DNA of 64,000 nucleotides, from positions 620,001 through 684,000 of the forward strand of contig NZ_WBKO01000001.1 of NCBI RefSeq assembly GCF_032842345.1. The letters run 5' to 3'. This DNA is from Methanoculleus caldifontis. Lineage in GTDB: Archaea; Halobacteriota; Methanomicrobia; Methanomicrobiales; Methanoculleaceae. Numbering within the stretch: the first letter of the stretch is position 1; every line of letters starts with the position of its first letter. Positions 33,902 through 42,298 of this stretch are shown here, piece by piece. Under the pieces are notes generated by a model that was given only the letters and a program-made list of their open reading frames with translations, searched no databases and was not told the DNA's origin. The translations under genes were made by a program, and so were the position numbers.

Positions 33902-34822
33902 CTAACTATAGCTCATGGACCCCAATAAAAATAGTGCGGCGATCTCAGAGATCGCAAAGATCACCGTCGCCGCCCGGACCGCGCGGACGATCCCGGCGCC
34001 CCCCTCCGCGAGGGTCATCTCCGGGTCCCCGATGGTATAGACACCGGGCTTCTCGAGCCGTATGCCGACGCCGCCGGCGATGACGGCCATCGGGATCCCG
34101 CCGTTGAATCCGGGACGCTTCTTCCTATCTCTCCGGAGCGCAGCCCAGGCCGGTCCAAACCGGCCCTGCGCCGCGAAGTAGGCGAGGAGGATCAGCCCGG
34201 TGAGCCGGGCCGGGATGAAGTTCAAGACGTCGTCGGCGCGGGCCGCAAACCACCCGATCCGGATACGCTCGTCCCGGTAACCGAGCATCGCGTCCATGGT
34301 GTTGACCGCCCGGAAGGCGGCGGCCCCCGCAAGGCCGAAGAGCCCGAAGTAGAAGAGCGGGGAGATGATGCTGTCGACGAGGTTCTCGGTCATCGACTCG
34401 TAGGCTGCCGAGAGGACGTGCTCGCGATCGAGATGCGCCGTCTCCCGGCTCACCATCATCCCGACCGTCGAGCGGCCCGCGTCGATGCTCTCGCTCTCGA
34501 GTGCCCGGACCACGGCGGCGACGTGCTCCTCGAGCGCCCGCCAGGCGAGACAGGCCTTGAGGAGGAAGGGCGCGAGGAGGAGGTAAAGGTACCAGGGGGC
34601 CGCAAACTGGACGAGAGCGAACGGGGCGGCAAAGAGGAAGACGGTCGTGAAGGCCCCCGCGATCCCGACCGCCCGCTGGATGCCGGGCGGGTAGCGGGCC
34701 GGTATTCCCCACCACCCGATGAACCGCCCGATCATCGCCACCGGGTGGTACCGCGAGTGGGGATCCCCGATCAGGCGGTCCACCAGCAGCGACGCGGCGA
34801 CTACGACCGCTGCCGCGACCAT
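33902..34822 (-). CDS. cbiB: Adenosylcobinamide-phosphate synthase CbiB
   Basis: The 306-residue membrane protein attaches the aminopropanol phosphate arm to adenosylcobyric acid in corrinoid synthesis. Family motifs are [20 protein letters not shown] at the N-terminus, [53 protein letters not shown] and [20 protein letters not shown]. Four or more helices are visible. I start at 34822 ([16 protein letters not shown]), inside the end of the upstream gene (22-bp overlap). The frame continues upstream without homology. Methanogens need corrinoid for methyl transfer. Confidence 0.93.
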   Translation of the reverse strand: MVAAAVVVAASLLVDRLIGDPHSRYHPVAMIGRFIGWWGIPARYPPGIQRAVGIAGAFTTVFLFAAPFALVQFAAPWYLYLLLAPFLLKACLAWRALEEHVAAVVRALESESIDAGRSTVGMMVSRETAHLDREHVLSAAYESMTENLVDSIISPLFYFGLFGLAGAAAFRAVNTMDAMLGYRDERIRIGWFAARADDVLNFIPARLTGLILLAYFAAQGRFGPAWAALRRDRKKRPGFNGGIPMAVIAGGVGIRLEKPGVYTIGDPEMTLAEGGAGIVRAVRAATVIFAISEIAALFLLGSMSYS

Positions 34823-35328
34823 GCGAGGACGACCCCGACAAGCAGCGCCGCGAACGCAGCGGCGTTCAAGAGATCGACCCGGTAGACCAGCCACAATCCG
34901 TAGAGGATCAGACCGGCCGCGACGGCGGCGAGGACCCCGGCCGGAGGCAGCGGCGGGAGCGCTATCGCCGGGAGGGCTGGGCCGGCCGGGCCGGACTCCT
35001 CCGGCACGGGCTCGGCGGCTGCCCGCTCCCTGACGACGACCCGGAACTGCGCTTTCTTCGCGCCGTATCCCGCGATGACCTCCACGTTAAAGATCCCCGG
35101 GTAGGCATCCTCCCGGATGGGGATGCGGAACTCCTCGATCTCGTCCACGTAGATATTCTCGTGGAAGAAACCGCTGAAGGGCGAGGAGTCTGAGGAGGCG
35201 AGGGTGATATGGAGCGGCGAGCCGTGGTTGACGATACGGAGGGGGAGATCGCTCCCCACCGCCGCCTCAACCTCTTGTGGGACCTCGATGGCGTTGATCC
35301 CCCGGCGGTTGAGATGAATCTCCGACAT
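34801..35328 (-). CDS. Membrane-anchored archaeal protein, DUF7524-like
   Basis: The 175-residue protein has a beta-rich N-terminal domain (IHLNRRGINAIEVPQEVEAA, LRIVNHGSPLHITLASSDSS, GIFNVEVIAGYGAKKAQFRV), a proline-rich linker and two C-terminal hydrophobic helices. The motif NHG followed by FxxENIYVD and GYGAKKA resembles a family I know from haloarchaea (DUF7524); I am not certain of the number. Function is unknown. The start at 35328 follows the Trm112-like stop by 8 bp. It overlaps cbiB. Confidence 0.7.
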   Translation of the reverse strand: MSEIHLNRRGINAIEVPQEVEAAVGSDLPLRIVNHGSPLHITLASSDSSPFSGFFHENIYVDEIEEFRIPIREDAYPGIFNVEVIAGYGAKKAQFRVVVRERAAAEPVPEESGPAGPALPAIALPPLPPAGVLAAVAAGLILYGLWLVYRVDLLNAAAFAALLVGVVLAWSRQRS

Positions 35329-35336
35329 CGGCCGGG

Positions 35337-35522
35337 TCAGTCCTCGCAGGCGGTCTGGGGGAGGAGGTTCGGGATGCCTTCGGTGATCGGGTAATCGACG
35401 CGGCACGCCGCGCACCGGAGGGTGCCCTCGAGCACCTCGTCACCGCTCTCCTCGGCGACGGTGAGGACGAGAGCGCCCTTACAGACGGGACAGCAGAGGA
35501 TCTCCATGAGGTTCTTTCTCAT
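35337..35522 (-). CDS. Trm112-family methyltransferase activator
   Basis: The 61-residue protein has a zinc-ribbon-like layout: LMEILCCPVCKGALVLTVAE, then GTLRCAACRVDYPITEGIPN and a short tail. This is the Trm112/UPF0434 fold. Archaeal Trm112 proteins stabilise several RNA and protein methyltransferases. Its ATG overlaps the purA stop as ATGA (35519-35522). The first and second cysteine pairs (CPVC, CAAC) are complete. Confidence 0.85.
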   Translation of the reverse strand: MRKNLMEILCCPVCKGALVLTVAEESGDEVLEGTLRCAACRVDYPITEGIPNLLPQTACED

Positions 35523-36529
35523 AGCTCTCCCCGAAGATCGATGATCTGGGACATCTCGGGGCCGGTCGAGATCAGGGTGACGGGCTTGCCGATGTCCTTT
35601 TCCGCCTGCGCGATGAAGTCCTTCGCCTTCTTGCTTAACTGGCCGTAATCCGTTGCGCCGAAGCAGGCCGGGTCGACCCGGTCGATCCCGGTGATCGCCG
35701 CCTGCGTGCAGCCGTTGATCATCGCCGAGTAACGGGCCATCTTCCCGTCCCAGGTGCCGATACGGCGCTGGCGGTGGGTGACGGTCCCGAACTCCTCGAT
35801 GCCGAGCTCGTGCGACCGCTCCATCGTCATCTCGGTGGAGAAGGGCCCTTCCCCAACCCGGGTCGGGTAGGCCTTGAAGACGACGATGACGTCGTCGATC
35901 CGGGTCGGACCGACGCCGTTGTCGGCAGCGATCTGCGAGGCGGAGGTGTCCTTGCTCGTCACGAACGGGTAGGTCCCGAAGTAGAGCGAGATCCCGAAGC
36001 CCTGGGTCCCCTCGAGGAGGACCACCTCATCGTTGTCGATAGCCCGGTTGACGTCCTCGGCCACATCGGTGATGTAGTCCGCGAGCTCCGGGACATCTTT
36101 TGCCTGCCGAGACGTCCGCAGAACACGGTCCGAATTCGCCGGGCCGCACCCGGTCCCGGTGCTCCCGATCTTCTTGCTGAGATGCTCGCTCCCTCTATCC
36201 CTGGCAATGTGCTCTTCTTCGATGATGCCGCACCGTCCGTCGACGAAGATCCTGCCCTGGACGCCGAGCAGGTCGACTTCCCGCTTGAAGACGCGCGGGT
36301 CGACGAGTACGCCGCTCCCGATCATGAGAGCGGCTTCCGGATAGACGAACCCCGAGGGAACCATCCTGACACCGTATTCTTTCTCCCCGATGCGGACGGT
36401 GTGCCCGGCGTTCGGGCCGACGCCGCCACGGGAGATGATGGATGGTCTGTCCTGATGGGCGACATGCGCCACGATCTTTCCTTTTCCCTCGTCACCAAAG
36501 AACCCGCCGACGATAATAGTACAACTCAT
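35519..36529 (-). CDS. purA: Adenylosuccinate synthetase, archaeal short form
   Basis: The 336-residue enzyme joins IMP and aspartate using GTP on the way to AMP. It has TIIVGGFFGDEGKGKIVAHV with the P-loop-like DEGKGK, GGVGPNAGHTVRIGEKEYGV, STGTGCGPANSDRVLRT, LLEGTQGFGISLYFGTYPFV and THRQRRIGTWDGKMAR. Archaeal forms are about 100 residues shorter than bacterial ones, as here. I start at 36529 (MSCTIIVGG). The open frame to 36595 has no homology. TGTTTATCAG about 35 bp upstream may be the TATA box of this six-gene operon. Confidence 0.95.
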   Translation of the reverse strand: MSCTIIVGGFFGDEGKGKIVAHVAHQDRPSIISRGGVGPNAGHTVRIGEKEYGVRMVPSGFVYPEAALMIGSGVLVDPRVFKREVDLLGVQGRIFVDGRCGIIEEEHIARDRGSEHLSKKIGSTGTGCGPANSDRVLRTSRQAKDVPELADYITDVAEDVNRAIDNDEVVLLEGTQGFGISLYFGTYPFVTSKDTSASQIAADNGVGPTRIDDVIVVFKAYPTRVGEGPFSTEMTMERSHELGIEEFGTVTHRQRRIGTWDGKMARYSAMINGCTQAAITGIDRVDPACFGATDYGQLSKKAKDFIAQAEKDIGKPVTLISTGPEMSQIIDLRGEL

Positions 36530-36594
36530 CGTTCTATCAAGTAGGATGGAGCGATACATACTGATAAACATTACAATGCGACACCGGGAGAACA

Positions 36595-36869
36595 CCAGGT
36601 TTGTTTAAAGGCAACGCGGTTCCCGGCCATCCTGTACCGCGCGCTCCGGGCCGTTCCGCGCCGTCCCGGGGGAACTCCGGCTGGGTTCTCCCCGGCACGG
36701 GCGGCAGCACGCATCCCGGGGCCGGGTCTCCCGGCAGAAACGGGGAGCCGCAACGCCCCTGCAATCTACGGTTAGCCGCAGATACGGTGCCCGGAGCGCT
36801 GAAAATCCATCATATATCAACCTTCGCGGGCGGCGACCGTCCTCCGGTCCGGCTGCCGCCGGGATCTGA
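36595..36869. other. Intergenic region between purA and origin-box pair
   Basis: Together with the following inverted repeat this fills 36530-37215. Frames here are short or antisense to nothing known. The segment GCCGTTCCGCGCCGTCCCGG-type GC-rich sequence holds small palindromes but I see no gene or RNA. Confidence 0.4.
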
Positions 36870-36892
36870 ACCCCTTTGTTTCCACTGGAAAC
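36870..36892 (-). other. Origin-recognition-box-like motif 1
   Basis: ACCCCTTTGTTTCCACTGGAAAC matches the archaeal ORB layout, a GGGG tract next to a TTTCCAsTGGAAA dyad. The orientation is inverted relative to motif 2 at 37088. Together they bound a long imperfect inverted repeat. Confidence 0.65.
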
Positions 36893-37087
36893 TCCATCTC
36901 ACAGGAATTCCGGACCACCACGTCGAGTTTTTCCCCGAGAGCGGCAGGGTGAACCGACAGAGGATCATTCCACCGGAGCGCAGATGCGAACCCGGCGATC
37001 CGTCCGGGATTTGCAGGATGGAATGCGTATCCCGTGTGTCGGAAGGGGCGGATCCCGGGTGCCCACAATTCCTGAATATATCCACAT

Positions 37088-37110
37088 CTCCAGTGGAAAT
37101 AAAGGGGTTC
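37088..37110 (+). other. Origin-recognition-box-like motif 2
   Basis: CTCCAGTGGAAATAAAGGGGTTC has the dyad followed by the G tract, opposite in orientation to motif 1. It stands about 105 bp beyond the stop of the aminotransferase gene. Confidence 0.65.
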
Positions 37111-37215
37111 TCCGACCGTCATTCCCGGGTCGGACAACAAACCACCGGCCGGTCATGCAGCGTAGCAGCTGAAAAAAGTTTTGATCTTGATCCTTCGCGG
37201 GCGGCGGCGGTGTTC

Positions 37216-38376
37216 TTATTTCACCGACTCCAGGAAGGCCGCCATGCGCGAGAGGGCCTCCTTGAGATCGTCGCGCGAGACCGCGTAGGCGCACCGGATG
37301 TGCCCGGCGCCCGAGGGGCCGAGGACGCTTCCGGGGACGACCGCCACGTGCTGCTCTCTGAGGAGGTTCTCCGCAAACTCGACATCGGTCATGCCGGTAC
37401 TCTCCACCGACGGGAAGGCGTAGAACGCACCCTTCGGGAGGTGACAGGCAAGGCCGAGCTTGTTCAGTCCGTCGACGAAGAGGTTGCGCCGGAGGCGGTA
37501 TTCCCGGACCATGGCGTCCTTCTCGGCCGCCCCGTTTCGGAGCGCCTCGTAGGCCGCTATCTGGCCCATGACGGGGGCGCAGAGCGCGACGTACTGGTGG
37601 ATCTTCAAGGCCGCCGCGGTGATTGCCGGCGGCGCGCAGAGGTAGCCGATCCGCCATCCGGTCATCGCGAAGGCCTTCGAGAAGCCGTTCAAGGTGATCG
37701 TCCGCTCGAAGAGCTCCGGGATCCTCGCCGGCGAGAAATGGCCGCTGTCGTAGGTGAGCTCGGCGTAGACCTCGTCGCTGATGAGGAGGAGGTCGTGGTC
37801 GACCAGGAGGTCGGCGATACCGCGCCAGTCCGCTTCCTGCATCACCCCACCGGTGGGGTTGTTCGGGAAGTTCGCGATCAGGGCCTTCGTCCGCGGGGTG
37901 ATGCTCTCCGCGAGCGCGTCGGCCGTCAGCCGGAACTCGTCCTCCGCCCGGCAGGGGACGGTGATGGGGACGCCCCCGGCAAGCGAGACGCAGGGGGTGT
38001 AGGAGACGTAACAGGGCTCCGCGACCAGAATCTCGTCGCCCGGGTCCGTGACGGCCCGGATGGCGATGTCTGCCGCCTCCGAAACGCCGCAGGTGACGAT
38101 GATCTCCGCTTCGGGGTCGTAGCGGGTGTTAAACCCGGCATCGAGGTAGCGGCTGATGGCACCGCGGAGCTGGGGCGTCCCCTTGTTCGAGGTATAGGCG
38201 GTCGAGCCCTGCTCGATGGAGTAGATGGATGCCTCGCAGACGCACCAGGGCGTCACGAAGTCCGGTTCGCCGACACCCAGGGATATGACGTCTTCCATCG
38301 TCTGGGCGATATCGAAGAACTTCCGGATGCCCGACGGCGGTATGGCGCGGGCCCTTGCCGAGACGAAATCCCTCAC
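37216..38376 (-). CDS. PLP-dependent aminotransferase, aspartate/aromatic family
   Basis: The 386-residue fold-type-I enzyme has VISLGVGEPDFVTPW near residue 32, STAYTSNKGTPQLRGAISRY, LIANFPNNPTGGVM, the PLP aspartate in LLLISDEVYAELTYD and the Schiff-base lysine in LNGFSKAFAMTGWRIGYLCA near residue 230. It is complete. The Lrp/AsnC regulator directly upstream (9 bp) suggests regulation by an amino acid. Substrate is not defined by sequence. Aspartate or an aromatic amino acid is likely. It is distinct from the partial aminotransferase at the window start. Confidence 0.9.
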   Translation of the reverse strand: MRDFVSARARAIPPSGIRKFFDIAQTMEDVISLGVGEPDFVTPWCVCEASIYSIEQGSTAYTSNKGTPQLRGAISRYLDAGFNTRYDPEAEIIVTCGVSEAADIAIRAVTDPGDEILVAEPCYVSYTPCVSLAGGVPITVPCRAEDEFRLTADALAESITPRTKALIANFPNNPTGGVMQEADWRGIADLLVDHDLLLISDEVYAELTYDSGHFSPARIPELFERTITLNGFSKAFAMTGWRIGYLCAPPAITAAALKIHQYVALCAPVMGQIAAYEALRNGAAEKDAMVREYRLRRNLFVDGLNKLGLACHLPKGAFYAFPSVESTGMTDVEFAENLLREQHVAVVPGSVLGPSGAGHIRCAYAVSRDDLKEALSRMAAFLESVK

Positions 38377-38385
38377 GCTCTCACC

Positions 38386-38877
38386 TCAGAACGAGTAGGG
38401 GAGACGCTCGACACCCTCGCGCTCGGCGAAGGTGGTGCCGTTCTCCTTGTAGGTCTTCATGGTGATATGCGTCGCCGTCTCCCGGATCCGGTCCATCGGG
38501 GCGATCTGCTCGGCGACGAACCGGGCTATCTCGTGCATGCTCGGCCCGGTCACCAGGAGCTGGAGGTCGTAGGCCCCCGTCATCAGCCGGAGCGAGCGGA
38601 CCTGCGGGAACCGCGAGATCCGCTCGGCGATCCGGTCGTAACCGAAGTCGCGCTCGGGCGAGACTTTGAGCTCGATCACGGCGGCGACGTTGCCGTTGCC
38701 GGCCTGCTCCCAGTCGATGACCGCGCCGTAACGGCGGATGGCGCCGGCGGCTTCCAGTCGGGAGATCCGGTCCTTCGCGTCCTGCTCGCTCACCTCGGCC
38801 AGCACCGCGAGTTCGCTTATCGGGGTGCGGCAGTTCTCCTCCAGAAGCTGGAGGAGGATACGGTCCTTCTCGTCCAT
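38386..38877 (-). CDS. Lrp/AsnC-family transcriptional regulator
   Basis: The 163-residue protein has an N-terminal helix-turn-helix (DRILLQLLEENCRTPISELA, VLAEVSEQDAKDRISRLEAA, GAIRRYGAVIDWE) and a C-terminal RAM ligand domain (VAAVIELKVSPERDFGYDRI, VRSLRLMTGAYDLQLLVTGP). It binds DNA and responds to an amino acid. It lies between orc1/cdc6 (4 bp upstream) and the aminotransferase, so the three genes may share a transcript. Control of the aminotransferase is the simplest inference. Confidence 0.92.
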   Translation of the reverse strand: MDEKDRILLQLLEENCRTPISELAVLAEVSEQDAKDRISRLEAAGAIRRYGAVIDWEQAGNGNVAAVIELKVSPERDFGYDRIAERISRFPQVRSLRLMTGAYDLQLLVTGPSMHEIARFVAEQIAPMDRIRETATHITMKTYKENGTTFAEREGVERLPYSF

Positions 38878-38881
38878 AGTT

Positions 38882-40165
38882 TCACCTGAACATTGCTCTT
38901 AAACGGTTGATGTCGAGTTGCTTGAGTCGCTGGTCGTCCAGCCTCGGATCGCGCGTGACGACCTCCTCGATCTTGCTCGTCGCCGCATCGAACCACATCT
39001 CCTTCGTCCGGCCGTACCGACCGCGTGAGACGACCCGGGTGTTGATGACGCCGAGCATGTTGAGCTCGGAGATGAGATCCGTGATCCGGCGGTGCGTCAG
39101 GACGTCGAGGTCGATGATCCGGGCGATCTCCCGGTAGACCACGGTGACCTCGCCGCTCGTGAAGATCCTTTTACCCATCTGCTCGAGGATCAGCATCGCG
39201 TAGAGGACCGCCTTGCTCTGGGTCGGGAGGGTGGAGACGCACTCCACCATGCTGTCGGTCTCGATCTTCTCCTGGGCCATCCGGACGTGCTTCTCGGTCA
39301 CGCCCGCGGCGTTCTCGCGGTCTGCAAGCTCCCCCGATACCCGGAGGAGGTCGAGCGCCCGCCGGGCGTCGCCGTGCTCCTGGGCCGCGAGCGCCGCGCA
39401 GAGCGGGATGACCGTCTCGTCGAGCGCGCCCTCGATGAAGGCGATCTCGGCCCTCTGCTTGAGGATGTCGCAGAGCTGCGGGGCGTTGTAGGGGGGAAAG
39501 ACGATCTCCTCTTCAGAGAGCGAGGAGAGGACCCGGGGGTCCAGGAAGTCGGTAAACCGGAGGTCGTTTGAGATCCCGATGATGCTGACCTTCGCGAACT
39601 TCAGGTCGGAGTTGATCCGGGTGAGGTTGTAGAGGGTATCGTCACCGCTCTTCTTGACAAGCTTGTCGATCTCGTCGAGGATGATGACCATGACCCCCCC
39701 GCTGCTCTCGAGCTGGTTCTTGAGCTCCATATAGACCTGATCGGTCGGCCACCCGGTCATCGGGATGTGGTTTCTCGTGCTGTCGCTCGGGTGCTGGTCG
39801 GCGTCGTCGAGGCTGTTCGCGATCTGGGCGAGCACCCGGTACTGGGTATCGATCACTTCGCAGTTGAGGTGGACGATCCTGCACCTCGTCCCGGCGAGCG
39901 CACTGGCACCCTCGAGCTCCGTCCCCACATACCGGACCGAGGCCGTCTTCCCGGTCCCGGTCTTGCCGTAGATGAGAATGTTTGAAGGAGTCTCGTTGGT
40001 GAGGGCAGGCGCAAGGATAGAGGCAAGCTCGTCGATCTGCGGTTTCCGGTGAGGAAGGATGTGAGGACGATAGCTGTGACGCAGCACTTCCCTGTTCTTA
40101 AATATACGTCTATTGGTGAGGTATTTTTTGAAGAGGCCCATTGGATTGGTCTTATCGTCCGACAT
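38882..40165 (-). CDS. cdc6: Orc1/Cdc6 replication initiator
   Basis: The 427-residue initiator binds origin boxes and loads MCM. The AAA+ domain has the Walker A ILIYGKTGTGKTASVRYVG near residue 65, Walker B VMVIILDEIDKLV, sensor SIIGISNDLRFTDFLDPRV and a winged-helix C-terminus (FTSGEVTVVYREIARIIDLD, RRITDLISELNMLGVINTRV). GGTGACACC precedes the ATG, and CATATTAAGG about 55 bp upstream could be the TATA box. Motif 3 (ORB) stands just upstream of this, so the protein may regulate its own gene. It is adjacent to the putative origin, as in many archaea. Confidence 0.96.
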   Translation of the reverse strand: MSDDKTNPMGLFKKYLTNRRIFKNREVLRHSYRPHILPHRKPQIDELASILAPALTNETPSNILIYGKTGTGKTASVRYVGTELEGASALAGTRCRIVHLNCEVIDTQYRVLAQIANSLDDADQHPSDSTRNHIPMTGWPTDQVYMELKNQLESSGGVMVIILDEIDKLVKKSGDDTLYNLTRINSDLKFAKVSIIGISNDLRFTDFLDPRVLSSLSEEEIVFPPYNAPQLCDILKQRAEIAFIEGALDETVIPLCAALAAQEHGDARRALDLLRVSGELADRENAAGVTEKHVRMAQEKIETDSMVECVSTLPTQSKAVLYAMLILEQMGKRIFTSGEVTVVYREIARIIDLDVLTHRRITDLISELNMLGVINTRVVSRGRYGRTKEMWFDAATSKIEEVVTRDPRLDDQRLKQLDINRLRAMFR

Positions 40166-40242
40166 GGTGTCACCGGAGGGGGTTACCAGGACAGGAGATT
40201 TTCTTGTCGAGGACCCTTAATATGATCGTTTTCGTGATTGAT

Positions 40243-40265
40243 AACCCCTTCGTTTCCAGTGGAAC
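40243..40265 (-). other. Origin-recognition-box-like motif 3
   Basis: AACCCCTTCGTTTCCAGTGGAAC, with a complete dyad and G tract, lies between the cdc6 promoter and the origin core. On the complement it reads dyad first, then GAAGGGGTT. Confidence 0.75.
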
Positions 40266-40361
40266 TTATGAGCGGTCGATTGCCGGCAGAATTCTGGTGA
40301 TATTGCCGGGACAGGGGAGGGACCCGGGAGAGGAGATGGGGTGATGGACCGGGATCACCCC

Positions 40362-40383
40362 GACCCCTTTGTTTCGCGTGGAG
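40362..40383 (-). other. Origin-recognition-box-like motif 4
   Basis: GACCCCTTTGTTTCGCGTGGAG is a variant box. Its complement shares CACGCGAAACAAAGGGGTC with motif 5 apart from one base, in the opposite orientation. Confidence 0.65.
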
Positions 40384-40489
40384 GGTGATGGTGATACCGC
40401 CCTGCGGTATCATCCAATCAAAGGTGATGGTGATAGTCATGTGTACCTCTGAAACTCAAGATATATAGTTTTGTCGTATCAGTACAGGG

Positions 40490-40850
40490 TCAGGGAAGAA
40501 GCAAGGAAAGCAGGATGAATGTTGTACGGGATGATTAAAACAGAGAACCGGGCTGGAAAGGGAGGAGAGAATGAAGGAAGAGAGAAGGGCGAGATGAGGG
40601 AAATACAGGGTGAAGTGGGAGAGAACGCGGGTACGGAGGCACAAAATATGGATGGAACGGAGGTTGGGGAGAGGATGTGGAGGGGGATCAGGAGGTGGGG
40701 GGCCGGAGAATGCAAGAGGATAGGAGGAAGAACTGGGGGGTAAGGTAACCAGGGAGTGAAAAGAGAGGAGAAGGGGAGGACTGGAGAGGGAGAGGATCGG
40801 GGAATGAGAAGAAAACAGGAGGGAGGGCTCGAGGGTAAGAAGCCAGGTCA
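40490..40850. repeat. Purine-rich tract, left half of the origin core
   Basis: The top strand is almost entirely A and G, with runs such as GGAGGAGAGAATGAAGGAAG and GGGAGAGGATCGGGGAATGA. It is low in complexity but not a simple tandem repeat. No gene fits. Confidence 0.85.
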
Positions 40851-40852
40851 CA

Positions 40853-40880
40853 GGACCCGGAGAACCGAATCTCCTGGTCC
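40853..40880. repeat. Hairpin at the strand-switch centre of the origin core
   Basis: GGACCCGGAGA and TCTCCTGGTCC form 11-bp arms with one mismatch around ACCGAA. A second small inverted pair ACCGGCAG/CTGCCGGT follows at about 40914-40945. They mark the transition from the purine to the pyrimidine tract. Confidence 0.6.
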
Positions 40881-40949
40881 GGGGAATGGCAACCCGATCG
40901 GAGAGCCGGATCGACCGGCAGAGTATCGGGTTCTTCCCTGCCGGTGTTG

Positions 40950-41410
40950 AGAGCTTCTCCGGATCTTGCCTTCTCCTTCCCTCCCCTCTTCGCTTCTCCA
41001 ACCCCCTTCTCGCCCTTCGTTCATATCTCTCCTTTCCCTCTCCTTTTTGCCTGTTTCAGCTCTCTTTCCTCCCCCTCTCCAGAACTGTCCCCTCTCTTCA
41101 ACCTCTCGCTCCGTGCTGGTTTCCTCCGGCAGTCCTCCTCGTTCTCTCTCCTCTCGCGCCGTCCCGGCACTCTCCCTTCTCGCTTCCCCCTTCCTCCTCC
41201 CGTCCCTGCTCTTCTGTCCCCCTCTCTTGCTCCCTTCCCCTCCGCCCTCCTCTCCTGCCCCTTCTCTTCCGCTCTTCCTCCTCCTGCCCCTTCTCTTCCG
41301 CCTTCCTCTCCTGCCCCCTTTTCTCTTCCGTTCTTCCTCCTCCTGCCCCTGCTCTTTCGCCCTCCTCTCCTGACCCCTCCTCGCTCCGCCCCTCCCTCTC
41401 CCCAACCCCG
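40950..41410. repeat. Pyrimidine-rich tract, right half of the origin core
   Basis: The top strand is almost only C and T. From about 41240 to 41390 a degenerate unit of about 29 bp recurs around five times, with the core CTCCTGCCCCTTCTCTTCCG. Several long open frames on both strands arise from this composition and look unlike proteins. Confidence 0.85.
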
Positions 41411-41425
41411 TGAGGGATCATTACA

Positions 41426-41448
41426 TTTCCACACGAAACAAAGGGGTC
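41426..41448 (+). other. Origin-recognition-box-like motif 5
   Basis: TTTCCACACGAAACAAAGGGGTC lies at the right border of the pyrimidine tract, inverted relative to motif 4. Confidence 0.65.
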
Positions 41449-41519
41449 AGGGTTTTCTCCCCTCCTGCCGGGGGATACAAAGAAGTAAAATACGCAGTAC
41501 AGGGGTACTGGGAGATTCC

Positions 41520-42014
41520 ATGGAGAGCAATCATCTTAAACCCCTAATCGTGACCGGTGCCGTCATTACGGTCTCATCGAGCCGGAAAGCCGAGACCGAT
41601 ACCAGCGGGAAGACGCTCATCGACCTTCTCTCCGAGGCCGGGATCGGGGTGACCCATTACGCCGTCATCCCCGACGATATCGAGCGGATCCGGTCCGAGG
41701 TCCACCTCGCGCTTTCGCGTGCAACCTGCATCATCATCACCGGGGGCACCGGGCTCACCCCCGACGACGTGACGATCGAGGCGGTCGCGCCGCTGCTCGA
41801 GAAGACGATCGACGGGTTCGGGGAGCTCTTCCGGCTGAAAAGTTACGAGGAGATCGGGACCGCCGCGATCCTCTCGCGGGCGATTGCGGGGGTCATCGGC
41901 GGCAGGGTGGTCTTCTGCACGCCGGGTTCGACGAAGGCGGTCACCCTCGCCGCACGGGAGATCATCATCCCCGAGGTCCGGCACATCCTGACCCACGCCG
42001 GGGCAGGTCGGTGA
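41520..42014 (+). CDS. moaB: Molybdenum cofactor biosynthesis protein MoaB/MogA family
   Basis: The 164-residue protein has GAVITVSSSRKAETDTSGKT at the N-terminus, IIITGGTGLTPDDVTIEAVA near residue 82, GFGELFRLKSYEEIGTAAIL, and VFCTPGSTKAVTLAAREII. These are the molybdopterin-binding motifs of MoaB/MogA, which adenylates molybdopterin before metal insertion. Methanogens need it for formylmethanofuran and formate dehydrogenases. GGGAGA stands just upstream of the ATG at 41520. An open frame continues far upstream through the pyrimidine tract and is not part of the gene. Confidence 0.93.
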   Translation: MESNHLKPLIVTGAVITVSSSRKAETDTSGKTLIDLLSEAGIGVTHYAVIPDDIERIRSEVHLALSRATCIIITGGTGLTPDDVTIEAVAPLLEKTIDGFGELFRLKSYEEIGTAAILSRAIAGVIGGRVVFCTPGSTKAVTLAAREIIIPEVRHILTHAGAGR

Positions 42015-42083
42015 CAGCAGATCGTTTCACTTGCGAAGGATGATCACCTCATGCGAAGACTGGCTCGGTTGTGAGTAGCCCGT

Positions 42084-42274
42084 CTTCGCACCTGACGGTG
42101 CTCAAGCTCGCTTTGCTCGCCCTTCACACCTGCGGTGTTCGACTCCACTCCTGACGGAACGTCGTCCTTCGAAACCCTCTGGGTTTCTCATGCTCCGAAC
42201 GTCCCGTCCATCGCACTTCGCACCTGACGGTGCTCAAGCTCGCTCTGCTCGCCCTTCACACCTGCGGTGTTCGA
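42084..42274. repeat. Two direct copies of a 59-bp element, family B
   Basis: The unit CTTCGCACCTGACGGTGCTC followed by AAGCTCG, a short T/C variable run and CTTCACACCTGCGGTGTTCGA occurs at 42084-42142 and 42216-42274 with one or two differences. Each copy holds short inverted pairs (CACCTGACGGTG, ACACCTGCGGTGT). The reverse complement of its first half recurs at about 18990. Confidence 0.8.
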
Positions 42275-42298
42275 ACTCCGGCCCTTCGGGCCATCACA

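Larger units (their letters stand above)
36870..37110. repeat. Imperfect inverted repeat bounded by two origin-box motifs
   Basis: The left arm (CCCCTTTGTTTCCACTGGA, then CAGGAATT) is mirrored at the right end (CCCCTTTATTTCCACTGGA, then CAGGAATT on the complement). Inner parts such as GGATCATTCC and GCGAACCCGGCGATCCG also have inverted counterparts. The centre is near 36990. No gene is credible inside. Confidence 0.65.
40166..41519. other. Putative chromosomal replication origin (oriC)
   Basis: A 1.35-kb gene-free region upstream of orc1/cdc6. It contains three ORB-like motifs, an AT-rich segment (CAAGATATATAGTTTTG near 40461) that could unwind, and about 0.9 kb of extreme purine/pyrimidine asymmetry that switches strand near 40880-40950. 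Motifs 4 and 5 are inverted and enclose the asymmetric part. Apparent open frames within it are products of composition and I do not count them as genes. Origin function is inferred from gene context and motifs. Confidence 0.75.

Noticed and set aside
36601-38889. 762-codon open frame on the plus strand
   Set aside because: It runs through the intergenic inverted repeat and antisense to the aminotransferase and Lrp genes, with shadow-type composition.
40519-41434. Several open frames on both strands in the origin region
   Set aside because: They consist almost only of Arg/Glu/Gly/Lys on one strand and Ser/Pro/Leu/Phe on the other, as expected from purine and pyrimidine tracts. There are no ribosome-binding sites or homology.
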